From: Clostridia bacterium
GTDB lineage: Bacteria > Bacillota > Clostridia > Oscillospirales > CAG-272
Length of the DNA stretch: 17,257 bases
Reading direction: 5' to 3'
NCBI GenBank assembly: GCA_017504335.1
Contig: JAFVRI010000258.1
Location: forward strand, 1 to 17,257
Under the pieces are notes generated by a model that saw only the letters and a list, made by a program, of their open reading frames with translations, was not told where the DNA came from and did not search any database. Positions 1 to 7,813 of the stretch are shown piece by piece; within the stretch, counting starts at the first letter, position 1, and every line of letters begins with the position of its first letter. The position numbers and the translations under genes were made by a program.

Positions 1-21
1 CCTTTCAAAAGAGTATATGAC

Positions 22-50
22 ATTATAGCATAAAATCAAAAAAATTGCAA
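22..50 (-). promoter_or_regulatory. Divergent sigma-A promoter reading off the left edge
   Basis: Read on the minus strand, TTGCAA (45-50) is followed after exactly 17 bases by TATAAT (22-27). A TG one base before the -10 gives an extended -10. A GAAAGG ribosome-site-like string sits at the window edge, so a minus-strand gene probably starts just outside. Its product cannot be seen. Confidence 0.6.
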
Positions 51-65
51 TAGAGAGAAGCCGTC

Positions 66-94
66 TTGACAGATCTTTTCAAAAAGTATATAAT
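66..94 (+). promoter_or_regulatory. Consensus sigma-A promoter of the U32 operon
   Basis: TTGACA (66-71), a 17-base spacer and TATAAT (89-94) match the housekeeping consensus at all twelve positions. The expected transcription start is near 101, leaving a short leader before the ATG at 125. It probably drives the five close-packed genes up to 7707. Confidence 0.85.
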
Positions 95-124
95 ATAAGA
101 TAATCTATTGAGTCGGGAGGAATC

Positions 125-2152
125 ATGAAGGAAACCCGAAAAAAGCCGGAGCTTTTATGTCCTGCGGGATCGCCGGATGCCCTTGCCGCTGCCATTGAGG
201 GCGGTGCGGATGCCGTCTATATGGGCGGCGTGGCATTTAACGCAAGGATCCACGCAAAGAATTTTACCGAGGAAGAACTGAAAAAGGGGATTGCCCTTGC
301 TCATTCCTACGGAGTCAAAATATATCTGACCGCCAATACCCTGATCTATGACCGTGAGCTGGAGGACGCGCTTCGAGCAGCCGAGGACGCGTATCTTGCG
401 GGGGCGGATGGGCTGATCGTTGCCGATATGGGGCTTGCTCGCAGGATCCGCGAGCGGATCCCCATTGAGCTTCACGCCAGCACGCAACTGTCGGGTCATA
501 ATGCGGACGCGGCGCGCTTTCTTTCGGAGGCGGGCTTTTCCCGCATGGTTTGTGCCCGAGAAATGGGAAGAGAGGAGCTTTCCCGATTTGTGAAGGAGTC
601 TCCCATTGAGGCGGAGGTGTTTGTCCACGGCGCGCTTTGCGTCTGCCATTCGGGACAATGTCTGTTTTCCTCCGTGGTGGGAGGACGGAGCGGCAATCGG
701 GGCGAGTGCGCTCAGCCCTGTCGATTGCCTTACCGCGGGGGAAGAAACGGGTACCCGCTTTCGCTGAAGGATCTTTCCTTGGCGGCGCATACCCGTGAGC
801 TTTGTGATATGGGGATCGCCTCCTTCAAAATTGAGGGACGCATGAAATCTCCCGAATACGTTCGCGATGTGGCAAGGGTATGGAGACGTCTGATTGACGA
901 GCATCGGAATGCCACCGAGGAGGAAATGCGGGAGCTTTCCGGTATTTTCTCTCGGGGAGGCTTGACTGACGGATATTATCGCCATCGGATCGACGGAAGC
1001 ATGATGGGAATTCGCTCCGAGGGAGACAAGCAAAGCTCCCGTGAGCTGGCTCCGTTTCGTGGAATCGAACGCAAGCTGCCCATTTCTTTATTTGCGAAAA
1101 TTCGATTGGGGAAGCCCGCGACGCTTACCCTGACCTTAGAGGACGGAAGAAGCGCTACGGCAGAGGGACCTTTGCCCGAGACGGCGCGATCCGCTCCCAT
1201 GGATCGGGATACAGTGCTGAGAAGCCTTTCCCGTTTCGGCAATACCGCATACACGGTGACCGATTCGGAGGTGGAGTTGGATACGGGACTGATGATGCCC
1301 GTGTCTGCTATGAATGCCCTTCGTCGCAGTGCCGCGGAGGCATTGGACGCTCTTCGGAACGAGGATATGGGTCGAAGCTCTTCGGATCTTCGGACGTCCG
1401 AGGACACGAAAGTAGCGGTAGGATTCCCGAGAGAGGGGCTTTGCAAACGAACGGCGGTGTTTTATAAGCCCGAGGAAATTCCCGAAGAGGCATATCGCTA
1501 TTTTGACATTCAATATGTGCCGCTTGACCGATATACGGGAAGCACCAACGGTGTGCTTCTGCCGCCTGTGATATTTGATACCGAGCGGGAAGAGGCAGAG
1601 CGGCTTCTCGCAAGGGCATGCGCACTCGGTGCGGAGCATGTGCTGGTGGGAAATCCCGGACACATTGCCCTCGCAAGAAAATTCGGGCTGAAGCTCCACG
1701 GAGATTTTCGCTTGAACGTAACCAACCGTCAGGCGGCGAAGGGATGGATGCAAGAGGGAATCAAGGACGTGCTTCTGTCGCCTGAGCTGACCCTTTCCCG
1801 CATGCGGGATCTTGGGGGACGTGTGATTGTTTACGGACGGCTTCCCCTGATGGTAACCGAAAAGTGTCTTGGGAAGGAGGTCGCGGATTGCGACGCGTGC
1901 AAGCGGGGAACGGTCAAGCTGACCGATCGCCGACGTGCGGAATTCCCCGTGCTGAGGGAGTGGCAGCATCGGTCGCTGATCCTCAATTCGGTGCCTTTGT
2001 ATATGGCGGACCGTGCCGAGATGCTGACGCAGGTTCGGTTGGAGCAGTATCATTTTTTGTTTACCACCGAGCGCGCGGATGAGATCCGAGCCATTATTCG
2101 AGCATATGAAAGGGGAATTCCTCCCACGGAAGAAATACGGCGGATGAAATAG
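125..2152 (+). CDS. U32 family peptidase-like protein (putative RNA hydroxylase)
   Basis: A 675-residue cytoplasmic protein of the U32 family. The N-terminus has the family's opening (LLCPAGSPDAL, then GADAVYMGG). Residues about 164-200 carry the U32 signature: EVFVHGALC, a cluster of Cys (172, 174, 179, 195, 199), and GRSGNRGECAQPCR. A second Cys-containing motif near the C-terminus ends in LTDRRRAEFPV. The length fits the long subfamily with an extra C-terminal half (DUF3656-like). Although named peptidases, characterised members (RlhA on 23S rRNA; TrhP/TrhO-type on tRNA) take part in RNA hydroxylation and bind an Fe-S cluster through such Cys. The exact target of this protein is not deducible. 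The start is ATG with GGGAGGA just upstream. It is the first gene of the operon; the next gene follows after 27 bases, and TcdA, another RNA modifier, lies two genes on. Confidence 0.9.
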   Translation: MKETRKKPELLCPAGSPDALAAAIEGGADAVYMGGVAFNARIHAKNFTEEELKKGIALAHSYGVKIYLTANTLIYDRELEDALRAAEDAYLAGADGLIVADMGLARRIRERIPIELHASTQLSGHNADAARFLSEAGFSRMVCAREMGREELSRFVKESPIEAEVFVHGALCVCHSGQCLFSSVVGGRSGNRGECAQPCRLPYRGGRNGYPLSLKDLSLAAHTRELCDMGIASFKIEGRMKSPEYVRDVARVWRRLIDEHRNATEEEMRELSGIFSRGGLTDGYYRHRIDGSMMGIRSEGDKQSSRELAPFRGIERKLPISLFAKIRLGKPATLTLTLEDGRSATAEGPLPETARSAPMDRDTVLRSLSRFGNTAYTVTDSEVELDTGLMMPVSAMNALRRSAAEALDALRNEDMGRSSSDLRTSEDTKVAVGFPREGLCKRTAVFYKPEEIPEEAYRYFDIQYVPLDRYTGSTNGVLLPPVIFDTEREEAERLLARACALGAEHVLVGNPGHIALARKFGLKLHGDFRLNVTNRQAAKGWMQEGIKDVLLSPELTLSRMRDLGGRVIVYGRLPLMVTEKCLGKEVADCDACKRGTVKLTDRRRAEFPVLREWQHRSLILNSVPLYMADRAEMLTQVRLEQYHFLFTTERADEIRAIIRAYERGIPPTEEIRRMK

Positions 2153-2179
2153 ACATCCGCGGATTCGGAGAATATATAC

Positions 2180-5100
2180 ATGAAAAAAACCCAACGCTTT
2201 TTGGCGTTTTTTCTGGCGCTTTTGATGCTGATCCCTTTGACGGCATTCGCCAAGCCGCCTGTCGCACAGGGAGAATATGTTCGCAATAAAATACTGAGCG
2301 CGGCGGATCTTTTGGGTCTGCTCTCAGATGCTTCGGCGGGGGAGGCAGAGCGGAATTTTTTGGATCGGTTTTATGAGGTCGAGATCCGCTACAATGCCGC
2401 CGTACCGGGCGGACTGATTTCCGTATCGGGCGGAGCTGCCACGGCGGGAGGCGGATATACGACCAAAGCCGAGGACGGACGAACGATCACGTGGAATCCT
2501 CAAGGCTCGGTTTTGCTGAAGGACGGTGTGGCGACGGTTTCCTACAAGGGTGCTCTGACGGTGCCGAAGGCGGATGCCAATGCTTTGCTGAATTATGTAT
2601 ACGGTCAGGCGGTTCTTGCCAAGGCGGCAGAGGACGAGATTGCCGCATACAACAAGCAGCTGAACGATCACAATACCTATGCGGCGCTGAAGAAGCAGTA
2701 TGACAAGGATGTCGCCAGCTACGAAAAATACACCAAGTGGAAGAACAGCATCTACAAAAGCTGGGAGACCAAATATCTGGCAAATAAGGATGCATGGGAT
2801 AAATATGACGCGTATCAGGCAGCTCTGACGAAATACAATGCGGATAAGGCGGCTTATGACACGGATTATGCCGCATGGTTAAAGGAAAAGGAGCAGTATC
2901 CGAAGGATAAGGAAGCATACAATCAGTATCTGATCAATCAGGGAAAGATCGATCTTGCGCTCCGTCCCATTGAGAGCATGTTTATCGACTACGGATTTTG
3001 GAACGGATCGAAGTACGGATTGGATGACCAGATCGGTGTGCGCTCTCTGTATGAGGCATTGCAGAACGAGGATCTGGTGGCGATGCTTCTGCAGTATCAG
3101 GATAAGCTTTGTGCCGCGACCAGTCTGACCCGTGCCGAATTTCAGGCGCTGAAAAAGACTTCGGACGAGCTGAACGCGATGCTCAGGCAATATGCCGAAA
3201 AGAGGGAGGTCTCGCAAAAGGAGGCATTCCTGTATTATAAGGCGAATTACGTGAGCATTCGGGATAAATTCAACCATCTGTACGACGAGATGACCGTGAT
3301 CCTGAAGCCCACGGTGTATACCCTGATGTGCGCCGCCATCGATGAGGAATACGGCAATCTGGCACCCTATAAAAAATGGCGCATCAAAAACGTGCTGTGT
3401 CAGATCTATATGGCCAGCCGATGCATTGACGATGCCTCGACCAGAAGCGCAAAATGGTTTTTTTATGCCGATGACGGAGATGAGCATGAGTATCTCTATG
3501 CCGATCTGATCAATCAAGCACAAATTATTGAGGATCTGAATCAATCGGATCCCTCCGCTTTGGCTTGGAAGGACAATCCGGGCGTTCCCTTTTTGCGGAA
3601 TGAGCCCGTAGCTCCCAAGCTGACAGCCGAGTATGCTCCGAAGCCAACCGATGAACGAATGGATGCGTCGAGCGCGCCGAAATATCCTTACGGCGCGGTG
3701 CCGAGTGAGCCGGGAACTCCGCCTACCTACGTAGAAAAGCCTTCGGCGGTGGCGCAGGATCGCTATGATACCGTTGCCCGCTGCGCGGAAATTCTTGTGG
3801 CATATAAGGCGGGAGAGATCGTCCGTCGAACCGAATACACGAGCGATGCTGTGGCATATCTTTCCGAGACGGTCAGCCGTCGGTATGACCCAGCCACCGG
3901 CAATTCGTCGGAGTCGGTTTATAACGAAAAAGGAGAGCTTTCCTCCGAGAGCGAGGTGGCGACCGAATGGAGCGGAGAGGGAAAGACCTACGTGCTGCTC
4001 GGATTCTTGGAGGATCATGACGGTCTTTGCTATTATCCCATCTATGAGGAAGAGGACCTGGTGTTCGACGTGGTATTCCGCTCCGAGGGTCAGGAGATCC
4101 TGCGGCAGAAATATGCCTACGGACAGACTCCCAGCCCCAATGTGATCCCGAGGAAGGCATCCACCAATACCCATACCTATACCTTCAGCGGATGGGATCC
4201 CGTCCTGTCCTTGGTGAAGGGAGACGCGGTTTATGACGCGCGCTTTACCGAGGAGGAACGGTTGTATACGATCACCTTCCTGTACCGTGAAAAGGAAGGA
4301 ACGACGGTAAAGGATGTTCAGCTGACCGAGACCCATCCATGGGGAGCGACGCTGATGGCACCCATTACCGAGCCGAGCTATATTGACGGCGTATACCTGT
4401 ATGAATTTATCGGATGGAACGGGGAGATCGTTCCCGTATCGGGCAACGCGGTCTACGCGGTGCAGTACCGTAAAACTCCTTTGGTGATCGATCCGGACGA
4501 CCCCGAGGGGGATGAGCCGGAGATCGACGTTCCCGAAACCGAGCCACCTGAGACCGAATCCGCTGAGGACAGAGATACGGAATCCGTCGGCGAGAGCAGT
4601 GAGGCGGACACGGAATCGGCGGAGGCGGGTACGAATCCCGATCGTGAGGAAACCACGGAATCCCTTCCCGATGAAAGCATGGACACGGAATCCGATGAGG
4701 CAGAGGAAAGCACCGATCGGGAATCTGCCACCGATAGCGAGGGATCAATCGATTCCGTCACCGATGAAGAGGAGTCCGAGAGTGAGACCGAATCGGAGAC
4801 CCAAGGCGGTACGTCGGGCTCGAAGCCTTCTATCTCGATCGATGACAGCGAGTATGGCAAATATATCGTTCACAGTGAGGCAAATGCGATCAATTGCAAG
4901 ACATTGATCACGGTTGCCAATCTGCAGGATAAAACCCTGACCTTTGATTTTTCCAAGAGCGGCATCACACTGGATGTGTCCAAGGAGGCGGTCGATGCCT
5001 TCCTGACAAGCGGTGTGGCGAAGATCGAGCTACTAATCTCCGAAGAAACGAACGAAATCGGGATCGCCCTTTACGATTCGCATGAGGAGCGGGTCTATCC

Positions 5101-5860
5101 CAAGGGACATATGACCCTGCGCATTCCCGTGGAGACCCTGAACGAGGGCAGAATCTGCCTGAGAAAATACTATTCGGACGGTTCCTTTGAAAATCTGGAA
5201 CATATCACGGCAACGGGCGGAGCGTTTACCTTTGATGCGGATGTATCCTTTACCTACGGAACGGTTCGGTATTATACGGTGACCGTGAAGATGGATGGGG
5301 AGGAGCCAAGGGTCTATGAGGCTGTGGCGGGAACATGGTTTCCGCTGCATTTGGAACCCCCTACCGGTAAAAAGATTGATTCTATGATTCTCGTAAAGGT
5401 CGGAGAGACCAAGGAAAACAAGCTGGATACTACCGACGGATTTGCCATGCCCGATTGTAACGTGGAGCTGATCGTAACCTATTCCGATATTCTTTACCGA
5501 ATCGAATTCCGCTACCGTGGCGGAACCGATGTAAAAATGTATAAGGAAGGGGAAACGATTCAGATTCCTACCATTCCCATGACCGTTACGGAAAACGGTG
5601 TCGTATATACCTTCAACGGTTGGAATATTGCCGTACACAAAGATGAACGGGCTCTTGGCGATCGGGTCTATGAGGCGCAGTACGTAGTCCTGAGCGAGGA
5701 GGAAGCCGCTGACAAGGGAGACGAGGGCGCCATGCGCGGAGTTTGGCGATATTGGATCCTGCCCTACGGTAGCTTAGCCTTGGGTGTGATCGCGGTTTTG
5801 ACCGTGGGAATCATTCTGACGGTCAAGCTTGTTAAGAAAAGAAAGAAGAAAAGCAAATGA
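2180..5860 (+). CDS. Secreted, C-terminally anchored surface protein with InlB-type B repeats
   Basis: A 1226-residue exported protein. Residues 1-24 are a signal peptide (MKKTQRF, hydrophobic core, TAFA then KPP). About 148-255 is a Tyr/Ala/Lys-rich helical stretch (AAYNKQL... YEKYTKW... KYDAYQAAL) that looks like a coiled-coil stalk similar in style to antigen I/II alanine-rich repeats. About 625-765 holds two InlB-B/Listeria-Bacteroides-type repeats (TYTFSGWDP, LYEFIGWNG), and a third lies at about 1106-1175 (YTFNGWNIA). About 770-886 is an acidic Ser/Thr/Glu stalk with many DTES units. A final membrane helix (about 1190-1215) ends in KLVKKRKKKSK. No LPXTG motif is visible, so anchoring is probably by the helix itself. 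The function is likely adhesion or wall interaction; the ligand is unknown. GGAG lies 9 bases before the ATG. It overlaps tcdA by ATGA. Confidence 0.85.
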   Translation: MKKTQRFLAFFLALLMLIPLTAFAKPPVAQGEYVRNKILSAADLLGLLSDASAGEAERNFLDRFYEVEIRYNAAVPGGLISVSGGAATAGGGYTTKAEDGRTITWNPQGSVLLKDGVATVSYKGALTVPKADANALLNYVYGQAVLAKAAEDEIAAYNKQLNDHNTYAALKKQYDKDVASYEKYTKWKNSIYKSWETKYLANKDAWDKYDAYQAALTKYNADKAAYDTDYAAWLKEKEQYPKDKEAYNQYLINQGKIDLALRPIESMFIDYGFWNGSKYGLDDQIGVRSLYEALQNEDLVAMLLQYQDKLCAATSLTRAEFQALKKTSDELNAMLRQYAEKREVSQKEAFLYYKANYVSIRDKFNHLYDEMTVILKPTVYTLMCAAIDEEYGNLAPYKKWRIKNVLCQIYMASRCIDDASTRSAKWFFYADDGDEHEYLYADLINQAQIIEDLNQSDPSALAWKDNPGVPFLRNEPVAPKLTAEYAPKPTDERMDASSAPKYPYGAVPSEPGTPPTYVEKPSAVAQDRYDTVARCAEILVAYKAGEIVRRTEYTSDAVAYLSETVSRRYDPATGNSSESVYNEKGELSSESEVATEWSGEGKTYVLLGFLEDHDGLCYYPIYEEEDLVFDVVFRSEGQEILRQKYAYGQTPSPNVIPRKASTNTHTYTFSGWDPVLSLVKGDAVYDARFTEEERLYTITFLYREKEGTTVKDVQLTETHPWGATLMAPITEPSYIDGVYLYEFIGWNGEIVPVSGNAVYAVQYRKTPLVIDPDDPEGDEPEIDVPETEPPETESAEDRDTESVGESSEADTESAEAGTNPDREETTESLPDESMDTESDEAEESTDRESATDSEGSIDSVTDEEESESETESETQGGTSGSKPSISIDDSEYGKYIVHSEANAINCKTLITVANLQDKTLTFDFSKSGITLDVSKEAVDAFLTSGVAKIELLISEETNEIGIALYDSHEERVYPKGHMTLRIPVETLNEGRICLRKYYSDGSFENLEHITATGGAFTFDADVSFTYGTVRYYTVTVKMDGEEPRVYEAVAGTWFPLHLEPPTGKKIDSMILVKVGETKENKLDTTDGFAMPDCNVELIVTYSDILYRIEFRYRGGTDVKMYKEGETIQIPTIPMTVTENGVVYTFNGWNIAVHKDERALGDRVYEAQYVVLSEEEAADKGDEGAMRGVWRYWILPYGSLALGVIAVLTVGIILTVKLVKKRKKKSK

Positions 5861-6594
5861 GACAGATGGATCATGAACGGATAGAGAGACAGGAGCGTCT
5901 TTTGGGATCCGATGCCACCGAGATCCTCGGTGGAAGTCGCGTGGCTCTGTTTGGCATTGGCGGCGTAGGAAGCTATGCCGCCGAGGCGCTGGCAAGAAGC
6001 GGAGTCGGCTCGGTGGTATTGATCGACAAGGATTGCGTCAGCGAAAGCAACATCAACCGTCAGCTTCTTGCCCTTGACGATACGGTAGGAAAGCCGAAGG
6101 TATCGGTGATGGCGGAGCGGATGCGCAAGATCAATCCCCATATTTCCGTGGAGGAGAGACAGGAGTTTTTCCTGCCCGAAACAGCGGATGCGTTCGACTT
6201 TTCTTCCTACGATTACGTGATCGATGCCATTGATACGGTGGCAGGAAAGATCGCCATTGTCGAGGCGGCACATGCCGCGGGAGTTCCTATGATCAGTTGC
6301 ATGGGAACGGGAAACAAGATGGATCCCACCGCCTTTCGAGTGGCGGATCTGTCGAAAACCTCGGTTTGCCCTTTGGCAAGAGTCATGCGCAGAGAGCTGA
6401 AAAAAAGAGGAATCCATCACCTGACGGTGGTATATTCCGAGGAAGAACCCATGAATCCCGCGGGAGAAATCGACGCGGAAACGGGTAAGAAGCTGCCGGG
6501 AAGCCTTGCGTTTGTACCGCCTGTGGCGGGCATGATCGCGGCGGGTGAGGCGGTGAAAGCCTTGCTTGGGCAGAAAGGATGGAAGCATGAGTAA
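5857..6594 (+). CDS. tcdA: tRNA threonylcarbamoyladenosine dehydratase
   Basis: A 245-residue E1/ThiF/MoeB-fold enzyme. In characterised TcdA, ATP activates the carboxylate of tRNA t6A37 so that it cyclises to ct6A. Visible features are the nucleotide-binding GIGGVG (33-38), the acidic pair D57/D59 after the second strand (LIDKD), SNINRQ (64-69) with the conserved Arg, and VGKPKV (77-82). AIDTVAGK (124-131) is another family motif, and MGTGNKMDP followed by SVCPLARVMRR is typical of the TcdA branch rather than of ThiF or MoeB. The length matches the family. The ATG overlaps the upstream stop (ATGA), which suggests translational coupling. An in-frame ATG at 5866 is an alternative start. Confidence 0.92.
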   Translation: MRQMDHERIERQERLLGSDATEILGGSRVALFGIGGVGSYAAEALARSGVGSVVLIDKDCVSESNINRQLLALDDTVGKPKVSVMAERMRKINPHISVEERQEFFLPETADAFDFSSYDYVIDAIDTVAGKIAIVEAAHAAGVPMISCMGTGNKMDPTAFRVADLSKTSVCPLARVMRRELKKRGIHHLTVVYSEEEPMNPAGEIDAETGKKLPGSLAFVPPVAGMIAAGEAVKALLGQKGWKHE

Positions 6595-7156
6595 AGTCAC
6601 GTGGAAGGGCGGCGCGTTGGTCGCGCCCGTTCCCCCCGCCATGGTGACCTGCGGAGAGGGAGAGCAAGCCAACATTATTACCATTGCATGGACGGGCATC
6701 ATCAATACCCATCCTCCAAAGACCTATATTTCGGTTCGTCCCTCCCGTCATTCCTACGGGCTGATCAAGGAAAGCGGGGAATTCGTCATCAATCTGACCT
6801 CGGCGAAGCTGGTGCGATCAGCGGATTTCTGCGGCATCCATACGGGAAGAAAGGTCAATAAATTCGAAACATGCGGGCTGCATACCGAGCCCGCCTCCGA
6901 GGTGAAGTGTCCGCTTCTGGCGGAAAGTCCCATGAGCCTCGAGTGTCGGGTGACCGACGTGATCGAGCTTGGCAGCCACCATATGTTCTTGGCGGACATT
7001 GTGGCGGTGGACGTGGACGAAAGCCTTTTGGACTCGGAAGGGAAGCTTCACTTGGATCGGGGCGGACTTGCCGCCTTTGCCCACGGCGAATATTTTGAGT
7101 TGGGCAAAAAGATCGGCACCTTTGGCTTTTCGGTGAGAAAGAAAAAGAAAAAATAA
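6587..7156 (+). CDS. Flavin reductase family protein (FMN-binding split barrel)
   Basis: A 189-residue soluble protein resembling the flavin reductase-like/flavoredoxin family, which binds FMN and moves electrons from NAD(P)H or another carrier. It opens with VAPVPPAMVTCGE, followed by NIITIAWTGIINTHPP and YISVRPSRHSYGLI, the typical first half of the split barrel; GEFVINL and ADFCGIHTGRKVNKF are also typical of the family. Positions near 86-92 (TGRKVNK) fit the conserved loop. I chose the ATG at 6587 because AAAGGA lies 7 bases upstream and the protein begins exactly where homologous proteins do; a farther in-frame ATG at 6566 lies inside tcdA without a better ribosome site. The gene overlaps tcdA by 8 bases. 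The tail is very Lys-rich. The substrate is unknown. Confidence 0.85.
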   Translation: MSKVTWKGGALVAPVPPAMVTCGEGEQANIITIAWTGIINTHPPKTYISVRPSRHSYGLIKESGEFVINLTSAKLVRSADFCGIHTGRKVNKFETCGLHTEPASEVKCPLLAESPMSLECRVTDVIELGSHHMFLADIVAVDVDESLLDSEGKLHLDRGGLAAFAHGEYFELGKKIGTFGFSVRKKKKK

Positions 7157-7200
7157 AAAGGAAAAGAGATCTGTCGTAGAGCAAAAGGCGGAGAAGATAT

Positions 7201-7707
7201 ATGGAGATATTGGGTCAGATCATCGGAATCATTGCCACGGGAATCACCGCGCTTTCCTATCAAACGAATACAAAAAAGAGTCTGCTGATTGTGCAAACCT
7301 CCGCTACGGTCTGCACCTGTCTGAGTTATCTTTTTTTGGAAGCATCCTCCGGTTTTGCATTGAACATCGTTTGCATTCTGCGTAACCTATGCTTCTATTT
7401 TCAAAAAGAGGGAAAAAAGCCGATCTACATATCGACCGCCGTGATTTCCATGATCATGGCATACTTGGGTATGATTTCCTGGCAGGGGCTGATTTCTTTG
7501 TTTATCATCCTTGCGCTGATTCTCAACACCTTCTTTCTTTCACTCGGCAAACCGCAGATCCTTCGATACAGTATTCTCATGACATCTACCATGGTCATGG
7601 TCTATAATATTTACATCTTTTCGATCGGCGGGATCGTAAACGAGAGCATCGCCATTGTTTCCTCTGTGATAGGGATCTTGAGATTTCGAAAGGCTCGTCG
7701 GTTTTAA
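7201..7707 (+). CDS. YgjV family inner-membrane protein
   Basis: A 168-residue polytopic membrane protein with four to five hydrophobic segments (about 3-20, 28-60, 76-92, 96-112, 120-160). The order and composition (ILGQIIGIIATGITALSYQT at the start, FALNIVCILRNLCFYF in the middle, a short basic RFRKARRF tail) match the YgjV family, whose biochemical role is not established. The start ATG has GGCGGAG about 7 bases upstream. It lies 44 bases after the flavin reductase gene and is the last gene before the next promoter. No hairpin terminator is visible after it, so read-through into the regulator gene is possible. Confidence 0.8.
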   Translation: MEILGQIIGIIATGITALSYQTNTKKSLLIVQTSATVCTCLSYLFLEASSGFALNIVCILRNLCFYFQKEGKKPIYISTAVISMIMAYLGMISWQGLISLFIILALILNTFFLSLGKPQILRYSILMTSTMVMVYNIYIFSIGGIVNESIAIVSSVIGILRFRKARRF

Positions 7708-7711
7708 AAAA

Positions 7712-7729
7712 GAATTGACAAAGCAATTC
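7712..7729. promoter_or_regulatory. Inverted repeat over the -35 of the regulator promoter
   Basis: GAATTG (7712-7717) and CAATTC (7724-7729) form a perfect 6-base inverted repeat with a 6-base gap. It covers the -35 hexamer at 7715-7720, where a bound repressor would block RNA polymerase. Its role as an operator is inferred from position only. Confidence 0.35.
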
Positions 7730-7743
7730 GATAGGTGTATAAT
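7715..7743 (+). promoter_or_regulatory. Consensus sigma-A promoter of the double-HTH regulator
   Basis: TTGACA (7715-7720), a 17-base spacer and TATAAT (7738-7743) form a perfect match. The expected transcript start is near 7750, giving a leader of roughly 60 bases before the ATG at 7814. This also shows why the in-frame TTG at 7715 is not the start codon: it is the -35 box. Confidence 0.85.
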
Positions 7744-7766
7744 ATCTTTCGGTGAGCGAATGATAC

Positions 7767-7789
7767 TATTGTTCGTCGGACGAATAATA
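7767..7789. promoter_or_regulatory. Operator-like palindrome in the regulator leader
   Basis: Arms 7767-7777 (TATTGTTCGTC) and 7779-7789 (GACGAATAATA) are inverted around G7778, with one mismatch (G7771 against T7785). The gap of one base cannot form an RNA loop neatly, so a dimeric protein site is more likely than an RNA hairpin. It lies between the transcription start and the ribosome site, which suits autoregulation; this is inference. Confidence 0.4.
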
Positions 7790-7813
7790 TGCGACTCAAA
7801 AAAGGAGCGGTGT

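Noticed and set aside
155..1033. Minus-strand open frame of 292 codons opposite the U32 gene
   Set aside because: Composition is that of an antisense shadow, while the + frame has clear U32 motifs.
2140..2160. Terminator between the U32 gene and the surface protein gene
   Set aside because: The stem is 7 base pairs (GCGGATG/CATCCGC), overlaps the stop codon and has no T-run.
2879..4336. Long minus-strand open frame (485 codons) opposite the first surface protein
   Set aside because: A shadow of a strongly coding + strand frame; no recognisable domain and no proper ribosome site.
7715..7813. In-frame N-terminal extension of the regulator from TTG 7715
   Set aside because: The TTG is the -35 hexamer of a perfect promoter, so this codon would not be in the mRNA. 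ATG 7814 has AAAGGAG at the right distance.
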